DNA from: Plantago elongata
Lineage: Eukaryota > Streptophyta > Magnoliopsida > Lamiales > Plantaginaceae
Length of the DNA: 49,288 nucleotides
Assembly (NCBI GenBank): GCA_036897095.1
Contig: JAYMSP010000501.1
Location: 1-49,288 of the forward strand
Direction of reading: 5' to 3'
The notes under the pieces are model-generated. The model worked only from the letters and a program-made list of their open reading frames with translations, searched no databases and was not told the DNA's origin. Below are positions 34,880 to 46,900 of the stretch, in pieces. Both the position numbers and the translations under genes were made by a program. Each line of letters starts with the position of its first letter. Position 1 is the stretch's first letter.

Positions 34880-37439
34880 ATGAGATCAGCAGCGGAAACA
34901 AGTCCTAGTCCGTCTGTCTGTCTATCTACCCCGACCTTTCTTCGTGCTCTAAACCTGGGAGGTTAAAAAGGAAGAGCGTAAGTCAACTGACTTAGTGAGG
35001 ATAATCAAGCAAGTATAAGATAATGCATGAATGCAACAGTATAGCAAACCAACACAACACGCTGATCATGCAGTTTTAAACAGTAGGGAAACCGTTATCA
35101 GTCAGTCAAGATCATAGCACATGAAAGGTGCTAGATTTACAGTACTAAACAGTAACTGTCTTGGGCTAGACCGAACGAATCAGGTTTCGGTCAACAACAG
35201 TAGCAGCGTGACGGCGCGTGGAGTTGCTTTTAAGACAGGCTCGACCCATCACAACTCATAAAACCAGACCGTTTGAATAGTATGTATAGTCAGTGGTGCT
35301 CGAACAGGTAGCGCTGCAGATCGCTTTACAACAGTATGTCGACAACGTCGACCAGGACGGCTTCCCAACTTTTTCCAAAAACAGTGTGTGGTTGCTTTTC
35401 AAAATCAATTTTCGTACAATGCAGTTCATGTGGATCAACAGAACAGAATTTGGATGAAATATCAATCGATAACTAGAATAATATAATATCAGGTCGAGAC
35501 AAGTCAGGTATCTCTAAAATACAAGTCATCTACAGTTATACAGTCAGTAATAATAATTAATAATCGGGTCGGGTCGGTTGGTCGTCGTCGCGTAGTCGAA
35601 GTCAGTGTTATGCAAACAGATACATAAACAGGAACAGGTGCTGGAATTGAAAGTAATGAACGGTAACAACTTTCCCAGGGCCGGATGCCGAAAGCCTGAA
35701 ATCGCTCACCTTGGATGACTTGTACGCTATGCAACTTCGAAATCCTGATGCACGGACAATGCTACTTAGCTTTTACGTAATAATACTTATAAAACTCCCA
35801 TAAAAATTCCCCCCAATCAATCATAAGCAAGTAACAATTACAGAGATGACAACGCTTAATCAATTATGGATGGTAAAATGTGACGCAAGTTGACAAACTT
35901 TCTCAGAAACTAGTACCATATACAGGTGATCAACTAAGGATGTGAACTACAATTATACTTGATAAATTTTCTCGAGTGGGTCAAAGTGGTCAAATTATGG
36001 TGTAACCACAAATATACACAAGATAGTGTGCACCCGAAAGAACTCAGCAAAACACCGTTCATTCTCGAGACATTGCAGATGAATTCGGAAGTAAACGATG
36101 AACATAGTGAAAACCCAAAGTGATCGACAACATACAGAAATAAGAACGGGCAGGGGATACTCAACCACGAGACACAACATAACACATGTGGACTAGAAAC
36201 ACGTAGGCAATTTAACGGCTATCAGAAGACATAGCCTAAGTCGTATATGACAAATACCAGATTTTGAACTGCAAAGATTTACTAATACTAACAGCCACTA
36301 ACCTAGACAAAATCAAGCTGCTACTGTACATCGACACTAGAAAATCAGCAAACCCAAACAAAACAATTGCTGTAATGCCGCAACAATGACAAGCCAAGAC
36401 AAACAAAATAGACAATTCTAATACAACAATATACGCCCATCTGGTTTACAAACTGGCAAATTCATGATAAGGAAACTAAGTGACAATTGCTACTTCCTGG
36501 TGAACACTCAAATTAATCTAATCGAGTAACTGTAGAGAACCAAAAGCTGTTGCAAGACTCCCCTGTCAACTGTACACATACACCAAATACAATAGGCAGA
36601 CCCAATTCCATGTTGTAACAAGATCAACTTCACAGACCGGAAATAGGGCATAGTCGACACCTCAATAACACGCACAGACCAACCATACACAATTACACAG
36701 ACACCAATCGACATAGCTTAGACACGACTCACGAGCCAGATACAAGCTTAGTTCAACGCAAGCAGGATAATTCAACTAGAACAACAATTTGAAAAATAAC
36801 ACAACTTAATAATTCATTTTTTTCCATTCCAAATTCGATTGAAATCGAAAGAGAAGGCACTAACCGGAGAAATTGGTCGTGAGTAATGACACTAATCAGG
36901 TGAAATGAAGGTGCGGTGCGATGGTGATGAGTGGCGAAAAGAAAGAAGACGGGGCGACTACTGTTTAATTCTCTCCGGTGATGGTGTGCGACCGGAAAAA
37001 GGCGAGGAGGTCGGACATTTATGGGTGAGAAAACGCCGACCACTCGGCCAGAATTTCTCCGCGTGGTGACGCATGTTCTGCCACGCCTCAATCTCCCGGT
37101 CTACGCATCCGAGCTCCGTTCCACGCGTCGCGACACGCGTCAATGGGGGGCAATTTCGTCTTTCCGTGCGGCGGCGGTGGTCGGTGAGGGGCGGCTCCTT
37201 CGTGGCGAAGAAATCGGCTGGTGGTCAGTTTCTCGTGGCCGGCTTGAATGAAACTGACGGAAATGGGAAGGAATGTGGGGAAGGAAGAAGATAAGTGAAG
37301 GGGTATAAGGGTCATTTCGCCATTATATAAACCTGGTTTCTTCTGGACTCCAAACGGTTCGTAAATAAATTCCGAAAAATGAAATTCGATATCCAGGACG
37401 ATACTGGACACGAACTGGACTAGGATAAAAAATAAAAGA

Positions 37440-37490
37440 AATAATTTTTATTATTTTATTATTATTATTATTTTATTAATTTAATAATAA
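37440..37490. repeat. (TTA)n-rich microsatellite
   Basis: About 50 bases of imperfect TTATTA repeats within the LTR-like block. Confidence 0.7.
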
Positions 37491-37606
37491 CTTAACTCTT
37501 ATTCGTAATTAACTGGAGATTATAACCGGCCGTTAATTTCTGAATTTGACTCGTTGTTAATGTTCAAATATATTCGCACACGTCGAGTCAGGAGTCAATG
37601 GTCAGT

Positions 37607-37608
<2 letters not shown>

Positions 37609-37637
<29 letters not shown>
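37609..37637. repeat. (TAA)n microsatellite, about ten units
   Basis: Perfect TAA/ATA trinucleotide run within the LTR-like block. Confidence 0.9.
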
Positions 37638-37641
<4 letters not shown>

Positions 37642-37704
37642 TATTATTACCGAATTAATTTCTGATACACGTAATAAAATTCACGACTCTTACAAAACGG
37701 GTCA

Positions 37705-37990
37705 GAAAAAACTAGACAATATGATGTAAAAACTAAACAATATTGTAAATTTAATATCGTGTATAAACTAAAGAATTATTTTTATAAACTAGATAATATG
37801 ATGTAAAAGCTAGACAATATAGATTACAACGAACCGAATGAAATTTCTTTACAAGTGATAAAACTAAAATGATTGTTTATAAAACTAGATAATATAGTAA
37901 CAAAACTAGATAATATGTTGTAAAACTAGACAATACATATTATAAATTATACGATTTATTACAAATATACAACATAAAGATATGATACGA
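37705..37990. repeat. Degenerate repeats of AAACTAGATAATATGATGTA type
   Basis: Around seven imperfect copies of a unit like AAACTAGATAATATGATGTA lie between 37708 and 37950, with spacing from about 20 to 60 bases. No coding sequence is seen. Confidence 0.65.
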
Positions 37991-38357
37991 AAAATAATAT
38001 AAATATTAATAAAAATTAAAACACATGCTATTTATATAAAAGTTAGTTAATATATATTAAAAATTAAGGGTCTCTTTTTCAGAGCTAGCTCAACTATTTA
38101 AATGTAGAGAAACTTTTATGAAACTTAATTAAGGGTTATCGAAACTTTTCAAATGTATAGAGACTTTGGGAGTTAATAGGAGTAATAAAAGACCAATGGA
38201 CCAAAAGAAGAAGGCCCAAACCAATAAAACTCACAAACAAATTTCCCTATTTCTCCTTATCATCATCATTTTCTTCTTCTTTGACTGACTCACACACAGT
38301 GCTGTGCTGTCAATAGTTCACTCTCTCTCACGCACTAAACACACAGTAGGTGTATCC
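37991..38357. promoter_or_regulatory. Upstream region and 5' UTR of the SAM-domain gene
   Basis: The first part is AT-rich. From about 38240 the DNA becomes pyrimidine-rich (CTTATCATCATCATTTTCTT, then CTCACACACAG), typical of a plant 5' UTR, up to the ATG at 38358. No clear TATA box was assigned. Confidence 0.45.
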
Positions 38358-39125
38358 ATGGAGTTGCTCCAACCAGACCTTCATCCACCAGACCCTCTCC
38401 TCTCCACCCTCCCACCACCTCTGCCCGCCGCCCTCCCTCCACCAGACCCTCCCCATCTCGACCCCCCAAAGCGCCAGCGCCGCCCTAGCGTCCGTCTCGG
38501 TGAAATCGGCGGCGATCCCACCTACGACCCTCACCCACGTCGCCCCAACCGAACCACTTGGCGGAACCCTAAGTTAATCAATTCCGCCAAGACTCGACCC
38601 CTCACCAATCTCGTTAACGGCACTGGCGACAGAGAAACCCTAAATTCCGCCGAGCCCTCGAATAGCAGTTTCCCCGATTTCGGCCAGCGGAAGCCTAAAT
38701 TCAGGAAGCCTACCAAAAAGGCGCGGACGAATTGGGCGAAATTGGAGCTGCCTGTTGTTAACCAAGGAGGGGGTGGAGAAGGCGAGTCCTCGAATAACAA
38801 CGAGGACGAGTTCGATGAGGATCAGGTGAACTCCGATGAGAATATGGGGCTGGAGTATTGGGATCAGCAGAGTAGGGGGAATAGAAATGGAGGCATTAAT
38901 TCGAACGACGAGGAGAAGAGGAGTGATGAGAGTGTAGGGGTTAGGGACTGGTTGGGTGGACTGGGATTGGGGAGGTATGCACCCGTTTTCGAGATACATG
39001 AGGTGGATGATGAGGTTCTGCCTTTGTTGACGATGGAGGATCTAAAGGATATGGGAATCAATGCTGTGGGGAGTAGGAGGAAGATGTACTCCGCCATACT
39101 GAAGCTACGCAAAGGCTTTTCGTGA
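38358..39125 (+). CDS. SAM (sterile alpha motif) domain protein
   Basis: A 255-aa single-exon frame from the first ATG (MELLQPDLHPP). The N-terminal third is rich in proline, with a basic patch PPKRQRRPSV that could serve in nuclear import. The middle is low in complexity, with an acidic run (NNNEDEFDEDQVNSDEN). The SAM domain covers about residues 195-250: VRDWLGGLGLGRYAPVF, then LLTMEDLKDMGINAVGSRRK. SAM domains form oligomers or bind partners. The family is conserved in plants, but no role is known to me. The GC content of the first half is much higher than in the surroundings. A strong donor-like GTGAGT overlaps the stop codon (39122-39127), so an alternative spliced C-terminus is possible. 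Confidence 0.82.
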   Translation: MELLQPDLHPPDPLLSTLPPPLPAALPPPDPPHLDPPKRQRRPSVRLGEIGGDPTYDPHPRRPNRTTWRNPKLINSAKTRPLTNLVNGTGDRETLNSAEPSNSSFPDFGQRKPKFRKPTKKARTNWAKLELPVVNQGGGGEGESSNNNEDEFDEDQVNSDENMGLEYWDQQSRGNRNGGINSNDEEKRSDESVGVRDWLGGLGLGRYAPVFEIHEVDDEVLPLLTMEDLKDMGINAVGSRRKMYSAILKLRKGFS

Positions 39126-40410
39126 GTTGTTTTCTTTTGTTGTATCAGTTTTTGTTGTAATTTTGTGGTGGTGGTATGATGGTTTTGTTTCTTCTTGTTA
39201 GAAACTTAAATAATAATGGCTTAGTATTTCTTTTGTTGATGTTTACTTAGTTTTCAGTCTTAGTGTTGATGGTTTTATACTTCTTTCGGATACTAAACTC
39301 TAATATAGAAAAGATAGGGATGGAACAAATGTTATGACTTGACCTTTAGTAGTGTAAATACTAGATGTACTGTGATTTAACTCTGTTTCTTGTATTAGCA
39401 ACTTTAATAATAATGGTTTAGTTTTTGTAATGTTGTATTAGTTTCTTTGTCTCAGTGCGTGTTTCTAGTGGGTTCTATATAGTAGATTATCGAGATTTAA
39501 GCTTAGGATACTTGGAATGAAAGGTAGTGCGTCACTGATAACAACATATTTCTTTCTTCTCATTGGTTTGCTTGTTAATTCTTCGAGTCATCTGATGAAC
39601 AGTTTTTGTTCTGTCATCAACAGTTAAACATCTTCAACATAATCTCATCATCAATAGTTATTGCTTATAGTTTTCTAAACTTCTGATTCCCTCATCATGT
39701 CTGGCCATTGCTTAGTACTTGAACTTTTTTATTCACTCAGCATTTTGGGCAATTGCTTCTGCCTTTTAACTTAGTTTTCTTTAGTTCAGTGTTTGTACTT
39801 CCCTATTTGTTTAAGATGCAAACTCATAGTGTATAAAATATTAAAAGATAGGGAAGGGAGTAGGTGGTTTTTACGTTTAATCCTTAGTAGATACTTTGAG
39901 ATCTAAGTTTGGAAGACGTGGAAGGTAACATGGCACTGCATTGAAGTGAATGACGTCAATATTCTTTCTTCTATTGGTTCACTTGTGAACTGGTTGCATC
40001 ATCTGATGAACTTTTTTATTCCGTCATCGAGGTGAGCATTTTATAGTATTACATAATCTTGTCAATGAACTTGAATGTAGAAACCTGAATATTGTGTTTT
40101 CTTGCAATTCATTGATGAGTTCCGCTATTACAATCTAGATTATCTGGTTCACTCCACATGTATGTGCTTTGTTTTCAGATTTTAACTAGATTTCCTTACC
40201 TCTCAGTGTTCACATTTTCCTTGCTGATTTGAGATATTAAATTCTTCATGAATAAAATATAAAAGGTAGAAAACCAGATAATTTTTTAATCTACTTGCAT
40301 AATAATTGGCTCTAGATTTAAATTTGGATAATGTTGTAGGTAATATGGCACTATAATTCCCGACCAATTTGGAAGCAACTATTTTCAGTGATGTTCCAAT
40401 TCGGGTACTA
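39126..40410. repeat. Old threefold tandem repeat, unit about 410 bp, downstream of the SAM gene
   Basis: Three diverged copies can be aligned by eye. GAGATTTAAGCTTAGGATAC near 39489, GAGATCTAAGTTTGGAAGAC near 39898 and TAGATTTAAATTTGGATAAT near 40314 start matching stretches. The first two also share TTTCTTTCTTCT and CATCTGATGAAC (39548-39622 and 39960-40031). All three have a run like AATAAAATATAAAAGGTAG about 70 bases before. No ORF is present. It probably lies in the 3' UTR or a 3' intron. Confidence 0.6.
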
Positions 40411-42600
40411 TAGTTCAGGAAATTTCAACATGTGATATCATTGATGGAATTTTCAACAACTTCCTGACATCCTATTTTTGGTGTTGTGTAACAAACTTCC
40501 TAAGACATATTGTAAAAGTTTTTATTCTCAATTTTCAGTGCATTGTTCTTTCTATCTCCCACCTCATCACTGTTGTATTCGATCTCTTTCATACTTTATC
40601 ACTCACAACTTTATCAATATATAATACCTCACATAAATTTCCGTACTATTTAGTGAAGCATTATAGATTTGGAGAGTTTGAACGTAAAGGTACATTCAAT
40701 AAGTTATAGAAGTAGTATAAAAGAAAAAAAAAAGTTATAGAAGTATTATATTGCTATGGTTTAATAGAATGGACTTTTTTCAGTAAAGCTCTTTTAGTGA
40801 TTTTTTAATTTTGAAACCAGTGAAGACACAAGCACCAATTACTGGGAAAATATTTTTCTTAGTTATTACTAGTGTCATGATTCATTTGAGTAAGATGTCA
40901 GTCCCATGTGCTTTCGCTTCCCTTGCGGTCAATACTCAATACTGTGATAGAACTTTGCGCACTACCCTGAAATTCACACTATGTTAGAGGATTATTGTTT
41001 GATTATATATTGAGAGTTTGTAGGAAGACCATGCTTAACCTAAGTTTGTGGTAAAACTCTAGTGAGTTTATATTGCACGATTAGTAACTATTAATTGCTA
41101 GGCGGTAATACAAATACAATCTATTTGATTGGTGAATTTAAATCTTGGAATAAATGTTTTATTTTTCTTAATTTCCCTTGTTTCCCTTTTGGTGTGGAAA
41201 ATATATCATCAGCCAGACTCAAATTGTTCTCGGTGTACTTTTGATACCTAGTTTCCTGCTCCCTTGTTAACTTCCAACATACTTTCCCAATATGAACTTT
41301 CTTGTAAATGTTTGGTTTATGTTGTTATGCATGAATAGTATAGAGTCAATTGATATATGGTAATGTGAGCATTTCCTTGATTGCTCTATGTAAAGTCTGC
41401 AAGAAGTGTTATTTTTCTTCTTTTCCCTTGCATAATTTGGAGGGTGGACTATTTTTGGTTAATCGTTGCCCAGCTTGGCATGGTGTGGTGCTAATTTCTC
41501 CCCTTGACTGTGATCTGCCGTAGATCATACAGCTTCATTTCGCTTTAACTGCATCATCAATTAACTTGGTTCTGTTTTTCAAATTATTATTGTGGTGAGT
41601 TAGTACTAGGTGAATAGTATACAATAAATACATAGCAGGAGATAGGAGAAACTGGGAAGGCAAATGAAAGCAAGCTGATTGAGCAGTGCAGTATATTGGA
41701 TATTAATTCTAGTGCGCTTCCAGTTTCGGTGTGTTGATATTTTATGCTATGTTTTTCTACTTTTGAGGAGGGAATTGTCTGCACATCACCACAGAACCTC
41801 AGATATGCTCGGTGTTCCCTAACAGAACTTGTATCTGGTTTTTGTTTCGAAACCTCAGTAGCAAAAGGCTCTTAACCATTCTTTATGCTCCGTTTCAGCA
41901 ATATTTATGTGGACATGACTTGACTGCAGGTTTTAAACCTGTATTTTGTTATTTTTACTAGTATGTTCCAATAATTTCTCTCCCTATGAGATCTTTGGTG
42001 CATAATTTGTCAACATCCAGTGGTACAGACCTATATAAATTCAAGACGTTAGAAGTTCTAAACTTGAGGCTCTATATGTTATTGTGTGTAATTTTACCTT
42101 CCAGGTTCCGATGAAGTTTCCAATATTTGCGCATTTTTGCTCCAATGTCACTTTCTTGTATACATATGGCCTTTGCTTAAATATTCTATGTAGTGAATTT
42201 GTTTGTAAATATCAATTTGTGCACACCAGGTCAGGTTTACCGCAGCTATTACATGCTTTTTCAATTAATGTCTTTCTGGTACTAATCCGAATCTTGTACA
42301 TGTGGGAATCTTTCTATTTTATTTATACAACTGCAATTGGAGGATTGTAATATGTGCATTGATCATGTAGTTGGCAACAATCACTTTGGTAAGGTTTGCT
42401 AGAGTGTGTGCACTGTCTTGTTTATTTGCTTTTCTTGGCAGTTGTGGTGTTGGGCCGTTGGCGGCAGTGGTAAGGTTTTGTGGTGTTTATGGTATCCCAA
42501 CAACTTAGCATCTGCTTGTACTTATGGTACAAAATTTGTTTATATGAGTTTGCTGCCCAAGAACTCTCATAATGTAGCACATTCTATTAAGTGGGTTTGT
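40411..42600. other. AT-rich non-coding DNA downstream of the SAM gene
   Basis: No coding sequence is recognised. T-rich tracts resemble intron sequence, so this may be part of a long 3' UTR intron. Nothing decisive is seen. Confidence 0.4.
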
Positions 42601-43093
42601 TTGTGTAATGTGTAAACTTGTAAGAGAGGCCCCGTCTCCGGAGTAGGATTGGCAACAACTCTAGGCTCAATTGTTTGTTTTGAAACAATCGAACAACATT
42701 GACTCCATTGGCTCTTGGCTTGGCATAGTTACTTCTATTGCTCTTGACTTGGCATAGTTATTGATTGCAGTTGCTCTGGCTGCTATCAAACGATGCCAGA
42801 AGCCCCAGCTGCTCCTGGTATTATGGAGCTGCCAAGCTTTAGTGAGAAGGCTGAAGTGTTTTTAACATATCAGACAAATGGACCTTTCGGGTTTACACTG
42901 GCTAAACTCCACTGACGGTGTATACTTTTTGTTTCTTAGTGAGAAGGCTGAAGTGTTACCTAATACTTTTTGTCTTCTTTATTCAACCGTTAGAAAGACA
43001 CTTATAAAACTGATGGAAATCCTTCGCCAATACACCTGAAGTGCTGGTGTTCATGTTTTGGATAATAATACATGTTTAAATTCTTCAATAAAA
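42601..43093 (+). other. Exon-like stretch with short direct repeats and A-rich end
   Basis: The GC content rises here. TTGATTGCAG (ending 42770) looks like a splice acceptor before a non-coding stretch (TTGCTCTGGCTGCTATC). There are two short direct repeats: CTTGGCATAGTTA (42719-42731 and 42748-42760, with similar left context) and AGTGAGAAGGCTGAAGTGTT (42841-42860 and 42938-42957). AATAAA followed by A residues occurs at about 43087. It could be a 3' UTR exon of the SAM gene or a small retro-insertion. Confidence 0.3.
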
Positions 43094-43828
43094 AAAAAAA
43101 GAACTGAGTTTTGTTTTAACCATTGCGAGTCGACGAAGGTCTGAGGGTACATGCTTCTTGTTTTTTACCGGATTGAGCTAGTTGCGGTACTTTGACAGCA
43201 TGTTATAGTGCATTTATCATGATGTCGGCCCACAGTTAGTAATTGTTAATATGGCCTATATTGGATTTTCCGGCCCATACTCATTTCATCCCATTCTGAT
43301 CCAAGAAATTGTGTAATTTTAACTTTTTATAACGATCAATAAATTTAACTACAAATAAATTTTAAATTGTACAATGAAACATGCTCAATTAATATATTTT
43401 ATGAAAACTTAGTAATTAATGATTTATTATATATTTTGAATGAACATTTTACCAATACATTTTAAAACTACACAGTTTCTTAATTTGAGATGGAAAGAAT
43501 ATCTTAACTAATTTCATTCGAAGGTTAACACACATGCATGCTTTAGATTTGAGAGAAGATACGAAAGAAAATTCAAGTATTTGTCGGAAAAAAATATTAA
43601 TACATTTCATTAATTATCAAATGTCAATAATAAAAGGAAGCATGTTGGATAAATAAAAATGAGAAATTAAGGGAAGAAAAGGCATCATGGTAGCTAATTA
43701 ATCCAAGCAATTCATGATGATGAGGAGATTAGAGAAAGAAAAAAGCACTAGCTAAAAAAAAGCATTAACCTGGGGAAATGATGAATTAAGTTAATGATAA
43801 GTAAATGATAATCCATAGTGATAATGAA
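43094..43828. other. AT-rich intergenic DNA
   Basis: No gene or clear element is seen on either strand. Confidence 0.5.
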
Positions 43829-43987
43829 TCAATGCCTAGCATAGTGAAGCACCATGATGTGATCAATGGTTGAGGAATTGGGAAGCAAAGTGATGTAAGT
43901 CTCTCTGTTTGTACTCCATATGTTGTCTCTTACATACTGCAACGTCAACAATGGCTCTACCCTTTGTCCTCTACATCTTATCTCAAT
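43829..43987 (-). CDS. Orphan exon-like ORF with RAWUL-like residues (partial)
   Basis: On the minus strand a pyrimidine-rich tract ending GGTTATGCAG is followed by 52 codons and TGA. The reading begins IEIRCRGQRVEPLLTLQYVR and ends DHIMVLHYARH. This order (VEI-C-G---TL---R--IW and a final hydrophobic LHY strand) recalls the end of the ubiquitin-like RAWUL domain of Polycomb RING proteins. The resemblance is from memory and weak. It could be the last exon of a gene, but no upstream exon was found to the right, so it may be a gene fragment or pseudogene. Confidence 0.35.
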   Translation of the reverse strand: MEIRCRGQRVEPLLTLQYVRDNIWSTNRETYITLLPNSSTIDHIMVLHYARH

Positions 43988-46900
43988 CTGCATAACCAAA
44001 CAATATAATTCAACATCACATGCCTATTGCCTAACGCAACTCATATTAATCAGATCGATCACTACCCTTATTTACTCCATACCTCATACTAGCTCTCTCC
44101 ATTACTACACATTTTAACAACTTTATATTACATCATAAAAATTAATAATTATCATCGTAATATATTATATTATATTATATTATATTAGTGATTATGATGA
44201 ATTCACAATAATATATAATACGATCGAGTGTATTGTAAAGTAAATAAACTTGGATCCATTCAAGTGCACGATTGACAAGTTTGATGATGATTTAGAAAGG
44301 GACCCATTGAGACTTTGATCCTAAGCGAAAATCATTTTACTTTAAGACTTGAATTAATCCGATGTTGGAATACTATCCTTATAATGTTGTTAATTACTAC
44401 TCCATACACTAATTTTTATCTTAAACTAGGTGTTAATGGCAAATTTCATACCAATTTTATTTGTTGACGGGTGCATAAACAATGCCGACAAATAAGTACC
44501 TTTCAATTTGTTGTTTTCTTTATCTGCTACTATACGCTCCTTTCTTTCTTTCACCTAACTTGAATGTGTTTATATCGATTTTCAATTTATCGTCTTTCAG
44601 AAGACTTAAAATTTTTAATTTATAAACTACCACTTCTTGTATACGTAAATTTTGAGACGTTTCAACTCTCTATGTGCCTAGTTAATACTGTCTCACTATT
44701 TTAGAATTTTCTTAGAGAGATATGAATAAATATAATTATAGATTTGTTCATTGTTTATGCAGGAGAAGAAAGTGATTAAAAAAAATGAAAAAAAGTATCT
44801 ATAATAAAGTGAAAAGTATATATATTATTCTCGCCGTCATTCTCGTTTACAAAACTATTTTTATTTTTTATTTATATAATTTAGTTTTAAAATTCGTGTC
44901 CAAATTCATGAATGGTTGAATGTAGAATGCAGTTGATATACTATAACTAGCCTATAGTTTGATTGCTAGATCAAAATAATCGACTACTAAATACATTTTG
45001 AACCAGGCAAATGACAGCCTGCAAATGAACAAGTCGTGACTTGAGTTGTGATTGTATGAGTGGAAACTCCTATTTTAAAGGAGACATTCCATTCATACAG
45101 ATTTGACCTATATATTTAGTTACCTACTAAATTATTGGCATTATCATTGGTTTTTTGTTTATAAATCTGGTAGTTATCCGTCACCAACCAGAATGATTCT
45201 GCAATAAACTGCCATGCATCGCTTTTCCTCGACGATTATTACAGTTAGATGCATTGATTTGGTTCTTGACAACTGAGTTACAACTTGAATTATCTTAAAT
45301 GTAACAATCATATCTCTTATTTCGCTACGAATATGCAGAGAGTTAATAGCTGTCGAGAAATAAAGAACGTTAATAGTTGTCGAGAAATAAAGAAGTTCGA
45401 TGTAATGAAACTGTACATACGGTAAAAGCTTCATACAATTATATCATCGGAACCGAAAAAAATATATAAAGAGTTTATTCTTAAGTTGAAGTTTGTACTA
45501 ACAATATTTTTTAATTAATAAAATAAAATACATAACTTAAATGTTATATTTATTGTATAAAATTACTAAATACTAAATTAACAAGCTATAGATATTTTTG
45601 GTCTAACCAGAAGGTTCATATATATATATGAAATTAATACATACACGAAAGTTAAAAATGATTGGTATACTCCCCCCCCGTTTCAAATTACTATAATAAA
45701 CAACTTTGAATAATATTACACCTTAAATTTTAAAATGAAAATCGTATATAGAAATAAATATTATTGAATAGTATGTCATTTATCACTCACTGTATAGAAT
45801 AGAGGTATAATGATTTGGTTTAAGAATTGGAAGATGGAAAAGAAATTGTAGGTCTTTGTCATTTGGGTAAAACAAATTTATTAATATTATGGAGAAACTC
45901 TTGATTACGAGGGAAGTGGTGCACTTAGTTGGTTGATGGGGTAAAGTACCCTACTTTTTAATAAGTTGTGTTGTATATATTCATACTTTGCGAAAAGACA
46001 ATTAAGGACCAACAATAAAATTGAGTTGAAAGCTACGAAAGCATGACGAAATCTTACGTTAAACATAATAATAATATCCCATGCACAATTAATTATGGAG
46101 AACGATCGACATTATTAATTAAGGTCCACGTATGTGAACCCACAATATATTTCGGTTCCCTAAATCAATTATTGTGATATGTTCTTCTCAATTCTATTAT
46201 TCATTATTACCAATGAAGGTCAAGCCTTTACCCCTTTTTTCTGCTTTGATGATGGTCCTTTTTTAGTTTGTTTATTTTCTATCAATGTGAGTTTACGTGT
46301 AATAATCCTGATTTATAATCATAACGATTATGAGCTTAGGGTTGTGCTTAGAATATGAACTAATTAATCTCTATTTTAACGGTGCAAATGGTCATTACGT
46401 GCAATAATCATTCTTAAATTTTATTACAATAAAAGTCCTCTATATTACTATATATATTATTAATGTTGAAACATAACTTGCTTAGTTATATATTATATTA
46501 CTACAAAACTTGCTAGTGACGATAATCACTTCATTTCAAACCAAAATAATTTATTACGGATTGTGATGGCACAAAAAACTGATTAAATTTTAATGGAGAG
46601 TAAATAATGATTTAATTTTAATTGAGTTGTTAAATTTGTACTTAATTAAAATTAAAATTTAATAGGATATTGTAAGTACTGTAATTAAGTTTTAATGGAG
46701 TACTACTCAATTTAAAAAGATAATTATCATCTTAATTAATATAGTAAAGCTAATTATTTTGAGACATATTCGGCTCGATTAAAAATCCGACTAATTAAAA
46801 AGAAATGGAAACACCCCGCCCGTTATACTAGTTTCAGATACTAGGCACAATGTTATGTGTATTAGGAACTTCTTCAGTTGTATGAGACTGACCTTCTATC

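Larger units (their letters stand above)
34880..37694 (-). mobile_element. Putative long solo LTR or LTR remnant, minus strand
   Basis: Read on the minus strand, the block opens TGTAAGAGTCGTGAATTTT at 37694. It has a TATA-type box TATATAA (37331-37321 region) in GGTTTATATAATGGCG, and ends near GACTTGTTTCCGCTGCTG. The layout (TG start, central TATA, GTTTCCGC near the end) resembles long LTRs of plant Ty3/gypsy elements. There is no gag or pol, so it would be a solo LTR. I could not find a target duplication, and the left end is approximate. It could instead be an unrelated repeat. Confidence 0.4.

Noticed and set aside
36753..37411. ORFs of 60-112 codons on both strands near 37 kb
   Set aside because: The higher GC content here opens chance frames inside the LTR-like block. 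No domain or splice structure supports them.
45669..45730. Possible Stowaway MITE start (TACTCCCCCCCCGTTTC)
   Set aside because: Only one end resembles the family. No partner inverted end was found, so it is noted only in the intergenic entry.
46500..46530. Possible CACTA-type end (TACTACAAAACTTGCTAG)
   Set aside because: The match to the CACTACAAGAAA-type terminus is poor and no second end was found.
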